DNA of 64,000 nt from Pseudomonas sp. URMO17WK12:I2. GTDB lineage: Bacteria; Pseudomonadota; Gammaproteobacteria; Pseudomonadales; Pseudomonadaceae. The stretch's first letter is position 1; every line of letters starts with the position of its first letter. The position numbers and the translations under genes were made by a program. Below the pieces are notes generated by a model, which had not been told where the DNA came from, made no database searches, and worked only from the letters and a program-made list of their open reading frames with translations. Location: positions 1 through 64,000 of the forward strand of contig NZ_QKYW01000010.1 of assembly GCF_003253735.1 (NCBI RefSeq), written 5' to 3'. Below, in pieces: positions 25,669 to 33,999 of the stretch.

Positions 25669-26514
25669 ATGAACTACCGCCACGCCTTTCACGCCGGCAA
25701 CCACGCCGATGTGCTCAAACACCTGGTGTTGTGCCGCCTGTTCGCGCTGCTGGCGCGCAAGGAGGCGCCGTATGCCTACCTCGATAGCCATGCCGGCGTT
25801 GGCCTGTACGACCTGGCGGGCGACCAGGCCAGCCGCACCGGTGAGTGGCGCGAAGGCATCGGCCGGCTGTGGGAGGCTGCGGACGCGCCGGAGCCGCTGC
25901 TCGATTACCTGGAGGTGATCCGCGCGATGAACCCCGATGGCGTGTTGCGCCATTACCCGGGTTCACCCGAGCTGGCGCGCCTGCAGACCCGTGAGCAGGA
26001 CCGCCTGCACCTCAACGAGAAACACCCGGACGACGGCCAGTTGCTCAAGGAAAACATGGCCGGCGATCGCCGTGTGGCCGTGCACCTGGGGGAAGGCTGG
26101 CACCTGCCGCGGGCCTTACTGCCGACCCGCGAGAAGCGGGCGGTGCTGCTGATCGATCCGCCGTTCGAAAAAGCCGATGAGCTGGAGCGCTGCGTCACCG
26201 CGCTCAACGAAGCCATCGGGCGCATGCGCCAGACCATCGTGGCGATCTGGTATCCGATCAAGGACGAGCGCCAGCTCAAGCGTTTCTACCGCGATATGCA
26301 AAAGAGCACCGCGCCCAAGCTGCTGCGCGCCGAGCTGTTCGTCCATCCGGCCGACGAGGCCGGGCGCCTCAATGGCTCGGGTTTGCTGATCAGCAACCCG
26401 CCATGGGGCCTGGAGGATGAGCTGCGCCAGTTGCTGCCCTGGTTGGCCGAGCGTCTGGCGCAAAGCCAGGGTAGCTGGCGGCTGGACTGGCTGATCGCCG
26501 AGCAGCAAACTTAA
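25669..26514 (+). CDS. rlmJ: 23S rRNA (adenine-2030-N6)-methyltransferase RlmJ
   Basis: The 281-residue protein begins MNYRHAFHAGNHADVLKH, the hallmark of RlmJ, followed by YLDSHAGVGLYDL (SAM-binding region). The catalytic motif is LIDPPFE (about 160-166). It methylates A2030 of 23S rRNA. Two ATGs are adjacent; 25669 is preferred because CAGGAG (25657-25662) is six bases before it and only three before 25666. It is divergent from the acyl-CoA dehydrogenase. Confidence 0.95.
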   Translation: MNYRHAFHAGNHADVLKHLVLCRLFALLARKEAPYAYLDSHAGVGLYDLAGDQASRTGEWREGIGRLWEAADAPEPLLDYLEVIRAMNPDGVLRHYPGSPELARLQTREQDRLHLNEKHPDDGQLLKENMAGDRRVAVHLGEGWHLPRALLPTREKRAVLLIDPPFEKADELERCVTALNEAIGRMRQTIVAIWYPIKDERQLKRFYRDMQKSTAPKLLRAELFVHPADEAGRLNGSGLLISNPPWGLEDELRQLLPWLAERLAQSQGSWRLDWLIAEQQT

Positions 26515-26604
26515 GCACGTGTTCGCGCTCTTTTAGCCCAGGTTCGTCGATTTTGGCAGCAAAGTGGCCGGAGCTGAGGCGAGGTCCCTAGGCGAGCTCC
26601 CTCA

Positions 26605-26673
26605 CTGTGGGAGCGGGCCATGCCCGCGAAAAAATCACGGTCATGGGCTAGGCGTCCCCGCCCGTTCCCACAG
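26605..26673. repeat. Long bipartite REP-type hairpin, copy 2
   Basis: Arms CTGTGGGAGCGGGC (26605-26618) and GCCCGTTCCCACAG (26660-26673) pair with one mismatch. Inner modules include GGGCCATGCCC and the shared ATCACGG.CATGG core. It is the same element as 18655-18727 in the opposite orientation. Confidence 0.75.
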
Positions 26674-26778
26674 ATAAAGCAGCGATGTCCGCTCTTGCCT
26701 TGAAGCTATCGCCTCATGCTAATAAGGGGCGCGACCAGGCTCTAAGGCTGCCGCAAAACGTTCAAGCCGACGGCTGGC

Positions 26779-28029
26779 CTAACGCCGTCGCGGGTCTACG
26801 TAATAGGTCAGTTGCTGACGCGGGTTGAGGTATTCGAGCGCTTCGGGCGGTAATTGCGAAGGGCGCCTGCTGCTGGCGATGGCCAGTTTCGGCTCGGCTT
26901 CGAGGTTGACGATCAGTGCCTCCTCCTTGGGCACTGCCGGGTCATAGACGATCAGCGTCGGCTTCATCGGCAGGGTCGGGTGCATACCCAGCACCAGGGC
27001 GTAGCGTTCGTCTTCGAGCTGTACCAGGCTGCCGGGCGGGTACACGCCCATGCAGCGGATAAAGGCCTTCAGGGCGACATCATCGAAGCGCACCCGGTAC
27101 TGCGGCAGGAACATCCGCGCCAGCGCTTCGTGGGGGCTTAGCGCGACTCGCGGGTCGACGGGATTGCACAGGTTGTCGAAGTGGTTGGCGATGCACACGA
27201 TGCGGCTCAAACGGCCGATGGACGCTTCGCGCAACTGCTGTGGATAACCACTGCCGTCGCAGTGCTCGTGGTGCTCGTAAATGATCCGCAGCACGTCGTC
27301 ATCGAGCATCAGCTTTTCGCCCATGCGCTTGCCGTACAGGGTGTGCATTTCCAGCAGCTGTTGTTCGGGGCGGGTCAGGGGTGGCGGCTTGAGCAGCACC
27401 TTGCTGGGCAGCTCCAGCTTGCCGATGTCATGCAGCAGGGCGCCCATGCCGAGCATGTGGCTGGCTTCGGCATCCAGGCCCAGCTGGCGGCCGAGCATCA
27501 TCGACAGCACGGTGACGTTGAGCGAATGCACGTAGGCGTCTTCGGCGGCTTTGCCGGTGATGCTGTGCAGTGCAACGCCATCTTCACCGAGCATGGTGGC
27601 GACCATTTCGTTGACCAGGGCACCAGCCTGTTTGACCGTCTCTTCGGGCTGGTTGCGCAGGCTCTGATTGAGCGCCTTGACCCGCTGGCTGGCCTGAACG
27701 AATGCCCGATCGACTTCCGAAAGCCGTTTGCGCAGTACGCTCAGCTGCTGCACCCGTGCCTGCCGTACCTGTTCCTGAGGGTCTGGTGGCGGCGGAGGCG
27801 CTGGTTGCTGCGCCGGGTTTTCGGGCAGCGGCAACGGCTCGCAGTCGCTACGCGCCCGGTCATAGCGCAGGCGCTTGAGGCCCAGAGCACGTAGCTGCTT
27901 GAGCTGGCCTTCGTCCTTGATCTTGAAGTTGCTGAAAGCGAACGAGTGCTCCCACCAGCTCAGATCCAGGTGAACGTAGAGGCCGACGCAGAGTTGATCG
28001 GGGGAGATGTAAGGCAGGTTGGCGGGCAT
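26779..28029 (-). CDS. HD-GYP domain cyclic-di-GMP phosphodiesterase
   Basis: The 416-residue protein has an N-terminal DUF3391-like domain (about residues 1-110, LCVGLYVHLDLSWWEHSF...). After a Pro-rich linker it has an HD-GYP domain with HDIGKLELPSKVLLK and HHEHCDGSGYP, keeping both the HD and the GYP motifs. Such enzymes hydrolyse cyclic-di-GMP, often to GMP, with a bi- or tri-iron centre. No membrane segment is seen. It lies with other signalling genes (YjfB-like, dipA), but its own promoter is not obvious. It may influence motility and biofilm. Confidence 0.92.
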   Translation of the reverse strand: MPANLPYISPDQLCVGLYVHLDLSWWEHSFAFSNFKIKDEGQLKQLRALGLKRLRYDRARSDCEPLPLPENPAQQPAPPPPPDPQEQVRQARVQQLSVLRKRLSEVDRAFVQASQRVKALNQSLRNQPEETVKQAGALVNEMVATMLGEDGVALHSITGKAAEDAYVHSLNVTVLSMMLGRQLGLDAEASHMLGMGALLHDIGKLELPSKVLLKPPPLTRPEQQLLEMHTLYGKRMGEKLMLDDDVLRIIYEHHEHCDGSGYPQQLREASIGRLSRIVCIANHFDNLCNPVDPRVALSPHEALARMFLPQYRVRFDDVALKAFIRCMGVYPPGSLVQLEDERYALVLGMHPTLPMKPTLIVYDPAVPKEEALIVNLEAEPKLAIASSRRPSQLPPEALEYLNPRQQLTYYVDPRRR

Positions 28030-28098
28030 GCCGTGCTCGTCGTTAGCTGGCTAATTGCCCACAGTTTAGCCGGCTGTTGAGGTGATGGTAGTAGTTCT

Positions 28099-28296
28099 TC
28101 AGGCCATCACATCAATGCTGTTGCCCAGGTTTGGCGGATTGCTGGGAGCACTGGCCGGTGCAGCGGACTGCATCAGCCCGCTGATGTTGGCGCTCTGCAG
28201 GTCGAGCGTCTTGCGCAGCAACAGGAGCGACATCTGCGCGGAGAACTGCGCCGCTGCCTGACTCGCTACCTGGCTGGAAATGCTGCTCGGTTCCAC
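28099..28296 (-). CDS. YjfB-family putative motility protein
   Basis: This 65-residue peptide, MEPSSISSQVASQAAAQFSA then QMSLLLLRKTLDLQSANISG, fits the YjfB-like family: small proteins with an Ala/Ser/Gln-rich helix and a central LLRKALD-type segment. In Bacillus the family is linked to motility regulons. Its role in Pseudomonas is unknown. It lies between msrA and the HD-GYP gene on the same strand. Confidence 0.75.
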   Translation of the reverse strand: MEPSSISSQVASQAAAQFSAQMSLLLLRKTLDLQSANISGLMQSAAPASAPSNPPNLGNSIDVMA

Positions 28297-28312
28297 GACT
28301 GTCTACCCGTGT

Positions 28313-28966
28313 TCAGGATGCAGGAGGTAGACATACACCGGTGCCGCCCAGACCGCAATAGCCTTCCGGGTTCTTGGCCAGATACTGCTGGTGGTAGGCC
28401 TCGGCGTAGTAGAAGGTCGGCGCGGGCGCGATCTCTGTGGTGATCTCGCCAAGGCCGGCCTTGCGCAGCTCTTCCTGGAACTGCGCCTGGCTGGCTTGAG
28501 CGGCCGCCAGCTGTTGTTGGTCCGTGCAATAGATCGCCGAGCGGTACTGGCTGCCAATGTCGTTGCCCTGGCGCATGCCCTGGGTCGGGTTGTGCACTTC
28601 CCAGAAGACTTTCAGCAGCTGCTCGTAGCTGGTCAATTGCGGATCGAACACCACCAGCACCACTTCGGCGTGGCCGGTCAGGCCCGAGCAGGTTTCCTCA
28701 TAGGTCGGATTCGGGGTATGGCCACCGGCGTAACCCACTGCCGTGGTCCATACGCCTGGTTGCTGCCAGAAGCGCCGTTCGGCACCCCAGAAGCAGCCCA
28801 GGCCGAAAATGGCGGTCTGCAGGCCGGCGGGGAAGGGGCCTTGCAGTGGGTTGCCGTTGACGAAGTGCGCCTCGGGTACCGAAATCGGGGTCTCGCGGCC
28901 TGGCAGCGCCTGCTCGGCGCTGGGCAGTTCGAGTTTGTGGACAAGAATTTCCGAGCGTAGGGCCAT
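28313..28966 (-). CDS. msrA: Peptide methionine (S)-S-oxide reductase MsrA
   Basis: The 217-residue protein repairs S-sulfoxide methionine. The catalytic motif FGLGCFWGAERRFW places the nucleophile Cys near residue 57. GYAGGHTPNPTYEE and HAEVVLVVFDP follow, and a C-terminal Cys pair region (CGLGGTGVCLPP) holds the recycling cysteines. Length is the E. coli-type (about 212). It is followed on the same strand by the YjfB-like gene after 16 bases, and is neighboured upstream by dipA as in P. aeruginosa. Confidence 0.96.
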   Translation of the reverse strand: MALRSEILVHKLELPSAEQALPGRETPISVPEAHFVNGNPLQGPFPAGLQTAIFGLGCFWGAERRFWQQPGVWTTAVGYAGGHTPNPTYEETCSGLTGHAEVVLVVFDPQLTSYEQLLKVFWEVHNPTQGMRQGNDIGSQYRSAIYCTDQQQLAAAQASQAQFQEELRKAGLGEITTEIAPAPTFYYAEAYHQQYLAKNPEGYCGLGGTGVCLPPAS

Positions 28967-29024
28967 GCTGAATGTTCTCCGAGTCGTTGTTCTGGGGTAG
29001 ACCGCGGCGACTGACGGAGGTTGG

Positions 29025-31691
29025 TTACCGTCTGGCGGCCGGGCGTCGCGGGTAGCGTTTGAGACTTTCTACCAGATCGCGGCCGGCAATGGGACGATCA
29101 AACAGATAGCCCTGGCCGATATCGCAATTGTGGCGGCGCAGGAACGCCAGTTGGGCCGGGGTTTCAACGCCTTCGGCGACGACTTTGAGCTTGAGGTTGT
29201 GGGCCATGGCGATCACTGCCGACGTGATCTCCATGTCGTCCTCGTTCTCGGGAATGTCCTTGATGAAGCTGCGATCGATCTTGATCACGTCGATCGGGAA
29301 TTTCTTCAGGTAGCTGAGCGACGAGTAACCGGTACCGAAGTCGTCCATGGCCAGGGTCAGGCCCAGCTGTTTGAGGGCATTGAGCTGGCTGCGGGTGCCG
29401 TCGGTCGCTTCCAGCAGCAACCCTTCGGTGAGCTCCAGCTCGAGCAGTTCGGGCGGCAGATGCTCCTCTTCGAGGATGGCGGCGATCGAACCGACCAGGT
29501 CCGGGTCGCTGAACTGCTTGGGCGACAGGTTGATGGCCACCTGCAGGTTACCCAGCCCGACGGCGGTGAGTTGCTTGCTCATGCGGCAGGCCTGGCGTAC
29601 CACCCATTTGCCGATTGGTACGATTAGCCCGGTTTCCTCGGCCACGCTGATGAACTGGTCCGGGCGGATCATGCCTTTTTCCGGATGCTGCCAGCGCAGC
29701 AGCGCCTCCATGCCCAGTAACTGGCCGGTCTTCAGGCACAGTTTGGGCTGGTAGAACACCTCCAGCTCGTTCTGCGTCAGGGCACGGCGCAGGTTGTTTT
29801 CGACGAACAGCTTGTAGTTGGCCTCCTCGTTCAGCGCATCGGTGAACACCTGCAGCTGGTGCTTGCCGTTGGCCTTGGCCTTGTGCAGCGCCAGCCCGGC
29901 ATGCTTCATCAGGGTCTGCGGGTCGGCGCCATGTTCGGGCGAGCAGGCCAGGCCCACGGAGCCACTGATGATGATCAGCTGGTTGTCGACGAACAGCGGC
30001 TTGTCGAGAGTTTCCAGCACCTGCTGGGCGATCAGCTGGCCGCGGGTGCTCTCGCAGTTGTCGAGCAGGATGGCGAATTCGTTGCTGGCGAAGCGCGCCA
30101 GGGTGCCTTCGCCGCTGAAACTGTTGCGCAGGCGTTTGGCCAGGCTGACCAGCAGTTTGTCACCGGTCTGGTGGCCGAGGGTGTCGTTGATGCGCTTGAA
30201 GTTGTCGATGTCCACAAGCAGCAGGCTGACCGGTGCGGTGCCGCTGCTGAAGCGCTTTTCCAGCGCGCGAATGAAGGCGTAGCGGTTGCCCAGGCCGGTG
30301 AGGTTGTCGCTGTAGGCCAGGCGCTCGATGCGCTGCTGAGACTGCTTGGTCTCGGTGATGTCTTCGTAGATGCCGATGTAGTGGGTCAGGGTGCCGTCGT
30401 CGGCATGCACCTTGGAGATCGAGAACTGGCTCCAGTAGGGCTCGAGATTCTTGCGCCGGCTCTTGAACTCGCCCTGCCAGCTATTATGTTCGGCGAGCCC
30501 CGACTCGCTGTCAAACAGCAGCTCGCTGAGGTTCTCCAGGGCCGGCAACTCGGCGAGCTGACGGCCCTGCACCTCGTCGGCGCTGTACTGGGTAATGGCC
30601 GTGAAACTGGGGTTCACGTACTCGACCATGCCGTCTCGGTTGAGCAGGATGAAGGCGCTGGCGCTCTGCTCGACGGCCCGCTGGAACAGATACAGGGCAC
30701 TGGTGGCGTTGCGGCGCTCCTGGTTGCTCATCACGTTGGCGTACTGGTCGGCCAGCTCGCCGGCAAAGGCGACTTCGTCCGCCTGCCAGGCACGCGGGCC
30801 GCCGGTATGTTCCAGGCAGAGCACGGCGACCAGTTCGCCGCCGACGCGAATACTCGCATCGAGGATGGCCGTGACCGATTTGGGGCGCAGGTAGTCATCG
30901 AGCAACTCGCGGGTGCGCGCGTCGTTCTCGGCATCCTGAGCATCGAGCGCACGGCCTTCCTTGAGCGCGCGCAGGTAGTTCGGGTAGCGCCGGCCGTCGA
31001 TCGGCTGGGGCATCTCGTGGTGCCCCTGTTCCTGCAGATAAAGCGCCACTGGCTCGAGGGTATCGCCGTTGAGGTGCCAGATACCGGCGCGGAATACGCC
31101 ATAGATCTCACAGGCGCTACGGGTGATCAGCTCGGCTGCTTCTCGGCATGGGTCATTGCCCTGGTAGCGCTGGCTGGCCAGGCGCACGATGAGCTGCTGC
31201 TGGGCAAAGGCGCGCGTCTGGTGCTGTTGCAGTTCGGCCTGGCTACGCTGCAGGTCCTCCAGCGCCTCCTGCTGGTGGGCTGTTGGGGACGCCGATTCGT
31301 CACTGGTGAGCAGCAGATAGCCGCGCAGCAGGGCGCGGCCGCGTTGCTTGAAGGGCTCGCCCAGCTCCATCACCTGCAGCGGCCCCTGGGGCGTATGCAG
31401 GGTGTAGCGCACGGTGTAACGCGAGCTTTCCGCGAGCTGTTGCTGGATGGCGTCGTGCAGCCGGTAACGCGCCTCCGGTTCCATCAGGCTTGCGTAGGGC
31501 GTTTCGACAAGATTGCAGAGGTCGCTGGGTGGGATGCCGAACTGCTTTTCACAGCTCGCATCGATGAACAATAGCAGCCAGTTCGCTTCATTCATCCGCT
31601 CGAAACGCATCATGCCGAGCCGCGAGGGCACGGGCAATTGCGTCACGACCTCGGCCATGGAGCGGCCTGCGGTATCGGGATGGCTTTTCAT
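29025..31691 (-). CDS. dipA: GAF/PAS-GGDEF-EAL cyclic-di-GMP phosphodiesterase DipA
   Basis: The 888-residue soluble protein has an N-terminal PAS-like segment (about 20-130), a GAF domain (about 165-325) and a PAS domain (about 333-450). A GGDEF domain follows with the site degenerated to ASNEF (535-539), then an EAL domain (EALLR at 662-666, later DDFGTGYSS and VVAEGVET). The EAL residues look intact, so it should degrade cyclic-di-GMP while the GGDEF domain is inactive or regulatory. P. aeruginosa DipA, needed for biofilm dispersion, has the same layout and the same position between msrA and aceF. That synteny supports the name. Confidence 0.88.
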   Translation of the reverse strand: MKSHPDTAGRSMAEVVTQLPVPSRLGMMRFERMNEANWLLLFIDASCEKQFGIPPSDLCNLVETPYASLMEPEARYRLHDAIQQQLAESSRYTVRYTLHTPQGPLQVMELGEPFKQRGRALLRGYLLLTSDESASPTAHQQEALEDLQRSQAELQQHQTRAFAQQQLIVRLASQRYQGNDPCREAAELITRSACEIYGVFRAGIWHLNGDTLEPVALYLQEQGHHEMPQPIDGRRYPNYLRALKEGRALDAQDAENDARTRELLDDYLRPKSVTAILDASIRVGGELVAVLCLEHTGGPRAWQADEVAFAGELADQYANVMSNQERRNATSALYLFQRAVEQSASAFILLNRDGMVEYVNPSFTAITQYSADEVQGRQLAELPALENLSELLFDSESGLAEHNSWQGEFKSRRKNLEPYWSQFSISKVHADDGTLTHYIGIYEDITETKQSQQRIERLAYSDNLTGLGNRYAFIRALEKRFSSGTAPVSLLLVDIDNFKRINDTLGHQTGDKLLVSLAKRLRNSFSGEGTLARFASNEFAILLDNCESTRGQLIAQQVLETLDKPLFVDNQLIIISGSVGLACSPEHGADPQTLMKHAGLALHKAKANGKHQLQVFTDALNEEANYKLFVENNLRRALTQNELEVFYQPKLCLKTGQLLGMEALLRWQHPEKGMIRPDQFISVAEETGLIVPIGKWVVRQACRMSKQLTAVGLGNLQVAINLSPKQFSDPDLVGSIAAILEEEHLPPELLELELTEGLLLEATDGTRSQLNALKQLGLTLAMDDFGTGYSSLSYLKKFPIDVIKIDRSFIKDIPENEDDMEITSAVIAMAHNLKLKVVAEGVETPAQLAFLRRHNCDIGQGYLFDRPIAGRDLVESLKRYPRRPAARR

Positions 31692-32005
31692 CGAATGGCT
31701 TTATCCATCGGCTGGCACAGGTTGCTGCCCGGCCATTTCACTATAGCGCTAACAAGGGGATTGCCGTATCTGCTCCAGCCACCACGGGGCGGTAGCGGCT
31801 GGTCTAGGTTGCACCATGGTATCGCGGCTGACAAGAAGTCTAATGGCATTGTGATGTCTTTATTTTAACTGCCTGATTTGTAACAGATATTGCAGCGAGT
31901 AAAAGACGCATAAACGGCACCGGCTGGTGTCTCGATCGGGCAAAAAAAACCCCGCCGGATCGGGCGGGGTCGAGGATACGAGCGTGGCGCTCGAAACGGG
32001 TTCGC
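31692..32005. other. Gene-free region between dipA and aceF
   Basis: These 314 bases hold the upstream region of dipA and, at the right end, the aceF terminator. The central part (31840-31920) is comparatively AT-rich (TTTATTTTAACTG, TTGTAACAGATATT) and is the likely location of the dipA promoter on the minus strand. I could not fix -35/-10 boxes. Confidence 0.4.
31942..31970 (-). terminator. Rho-independent terminator of aceEF
   Basis: Read leftward, ACCCCGCCCGATCCGGCGGGGT forms an 8-bp GC-rich stem followed by a run of eight T residues. It lies about 35 bases past the aceF stop. Confidence 0.92.
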
Positions 32006-33988
32006 TTACAGCAGCATGGTGCGAATATCGGTCAGCACATCGCCCAGGCGCTTGGTGAAGCGAGCGGCGGCTGCGCCATTGATCACGCGGTGATCGTAGG
32101 ACAGCGACAGCGGCAGCATCAGCTTGGGCTGGAAGGCTTTACCATCCCAGACCGGCTGGATGGTCGCCTTGCTGACACCGAGGATCGCCACTTCCGGCGC
32201 ATTGACGATCGGCGTAAAGCCGGTGCCGCCAATGTGGCCGAGACTGGAGATGGTGAAGCAAGCGCCCTGCATGTCGTCAGCCGAAAGCTTCTTGGTACGC
32301 GCTTTCTCGGCCAGTGCAGCGGCTTCTGCAGCCAGTTGCAGCAGACTCTTCTGATCGACGTTCTTGATCACCGGGACCAGCAGACCGTCCGGGGTGTCGA
32401 CGGCGAAGCCGATGTGCACGTACTTCTTGCGGATCACCGCCTTGCCACTCGGTGCCAGCGAACTGTTGAAGTCCGGCAGCTCCTTGAGCAGGTAGGCGCA
32501 GGCCTTGAGCAGCAACGGCAGCACGGTCAGCTTGACGCCAGCTTTCTCGGCGACGGCCTTCTGGGCAACGCGGAAGGCTTCCAGTTCGGTGATGTCGGCC
32601 GAGTCGAACTGGGTCACGTGTGGCACGTTCAGCCAGCTACGGTGCAGGTTGGCAGCGCCGACCTGCATCAGGCGGGTCATCGGTACTTCTTCGACTTCAC
32701 CGAACTTGCTGAAGTCGACGGTCGGGATCGGCGGAATGCCGGCACCGCCGGTAACGCCGGCCGCTGCGGCAGCAGGCGCCGATTTGGCTTTCTGCAGCTC
32801 GGCCTTGACGTAAACCTGCACGTCTTCCTTGAGGATGCGACCTTTCGGGCCGGTGCCAGGAACGGCACTCAGCTCGACGCCGAACTCACGGGCCAGTTGG
32901 CGAACCGCCGGGCCAGCATGAACCTTGCTGCCACCGCGGCTGGGCGCAGCAGCCGGAGCTGCTTGCGGCGCGGCTTTGGCAGGTGCGCTGCCCTGAACGT
33001 TGGCCGGCTTGGCCTGCTCTGGCGTAGCAACGGGTGCCTGGGCAGCCGCTGCCGCAGCCGGTTTGGCAGCAGCCTTGCCCTGCACCTTGAGGGTCAGGAT
33101 CAGGTCGCCGGTCTTGGCCTCGTCACCGACCTTGATGGCGATGCTTTCGATCACGCCGGCCTTGGGAGCCGGGATTTCCATGCTTGCCTTGGCCGATTCG
33201 AGGGTGATCAGGGACTGCTCGGCTTCTACGCTGTCGCCGACCTTGACCAGCATCTCGATGACGCTGGCAGCATCGGCGCCGATATCCGGGATGCGCACTT
33301 CTTCAGTGCTTTCACCGGCCGGCTCTTCGGCTTCGGCTGGTGCGGCTGCTTCAGCCTGAGGCGCAGCGGCAGCAGAGGCTGGCGCGCTGGCAGCCTGCCC
33401 CTGGGCGCCGCCGGCCCCCTTGAGCACCAGGATCAGGTCGCCGGTGCCGACTTCGTCGCCCACCTTGACCGATACGCTCTCCACCACGCCTGCGGCGGGC
33501 GAGGGGATTTCCATGCTGGCCTTGTCGGACTCGAGGGTGATCAGCGACTGATCGACCTCGATGGTATCGCCCGGCTTGACCGCCACTTCGATGATGCTCG
33601 CCTTGGCGCTGGAACCGATGTCCGGCACCTTGACTTCCTGAGGCTCGGCGCTGCCCGCCGACTGGGCCAGGGGCTCTGCAGCCGGCTGCTCGGCAGCGGC
33701 AGGTGCTGCCTGCTCGGGCGCCTGCTCCTGCTCGGCAGGGGCGGCTTCGGCGTCGCCTTCCACGTCCAGCTCGAGCAACTCGTCACCTTCTTTCAGGGAG
33801 TCGCCGAGCTTGACCTTCAGGCTCTTGATCACACCGGCCTTGGGGGCCGGGATTTCCATGCTGGCCTTGTGCGACTCGAGGGTCAGCAGGCTCTGGTCGG
33901 CTTCGATGCGGTCGCCGACCTTGACGAACAGCTCGATGATTTCACCCTCACCGCCGCCGATGTCGGGTACGCGAATCAATTCACTCAC
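32006..33988 (-). CDS. aceF: Pyruvate dehydrogenase E2, dihydrolipoamide acetyltransferase
   Basis: The 660-residue protein has three lipoyl domains with lipoylation lysines at 41 (ESHKAS), 156 (ESDKAS) and 267 (ESAKAS), joined by Ala/Pro-rich linkers. A peripheral-subunit-binding domain (about 355-392, GPAVRQLAREFGVEL) and the catalytic domain ending YDHRVINGAA (catalytic His633) follow. It transfers acetyl groups from E1 to CoA as the core of the pyruvate dehydrogenase complex. Three lipoyl domains match the Azotobacter/E. coli type. Start is GTG 33986-33988 behind GAGGAG. It lies 11 bases after aceE, in one operon. Confidence 0.96.
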   Translation of the reverse strand: MSELIRVPDIGGGEGEIIELFVKVGDRIEADQSLLTLESHKASMEIPAPKAGVIKSLKVKLGDSLKEGDELLELDVEGDAEAAPAEQEQAPEQAAPAAAEQPAAEPLAQSAGSAEPQEVKVPDIGSSAKASIIEVAVKPGDTIEVDQSLITLESDKASMEIPSPAAGVVESVSVKVGDEVGTGDLILVLKGAGGAQGQAASAPASAAAAPQAEAAAPAEAEEPAGESTEEVRIPDIGADAASVIEMLVKVGDSVEAEQSLITLESAKASMEIPAPKAGVIESIAIKVGDEAKTGDLILTLKVQGKAAAKPAAAAAAQAPVATPEQAKPANVQGSAPAKAAPQAAPAAAPSRGGSKVHAGPAVRQLAREFGVELSAVPGTGPKGRILKEDVQVYVKAELQKAKSAPAAAAAGVTGGAGIPPIPTVDFSKFGEVEEVPMTRLMQVGAANLHRSWLNVPHVTQFDSADITELEAFRVAQKAVAEKAGVKLTVLPLLLKACAYLLKELPDFNSSLAPSGKAVIRKKYVHIGFAVDTPDGLLVPVIKNVDQKSLLQLAAEAAALAEKARTKKLSADDMQGACFTISSLGHIGGTGFTPIVNAPEVAILGVSKATIQPVWDGKAFQPKLMLPLSLSYDHRVINGAAAARFTKRLGDVLTDIRTMLL

Positions 33989-33999
33989 AATGCGTCTCC

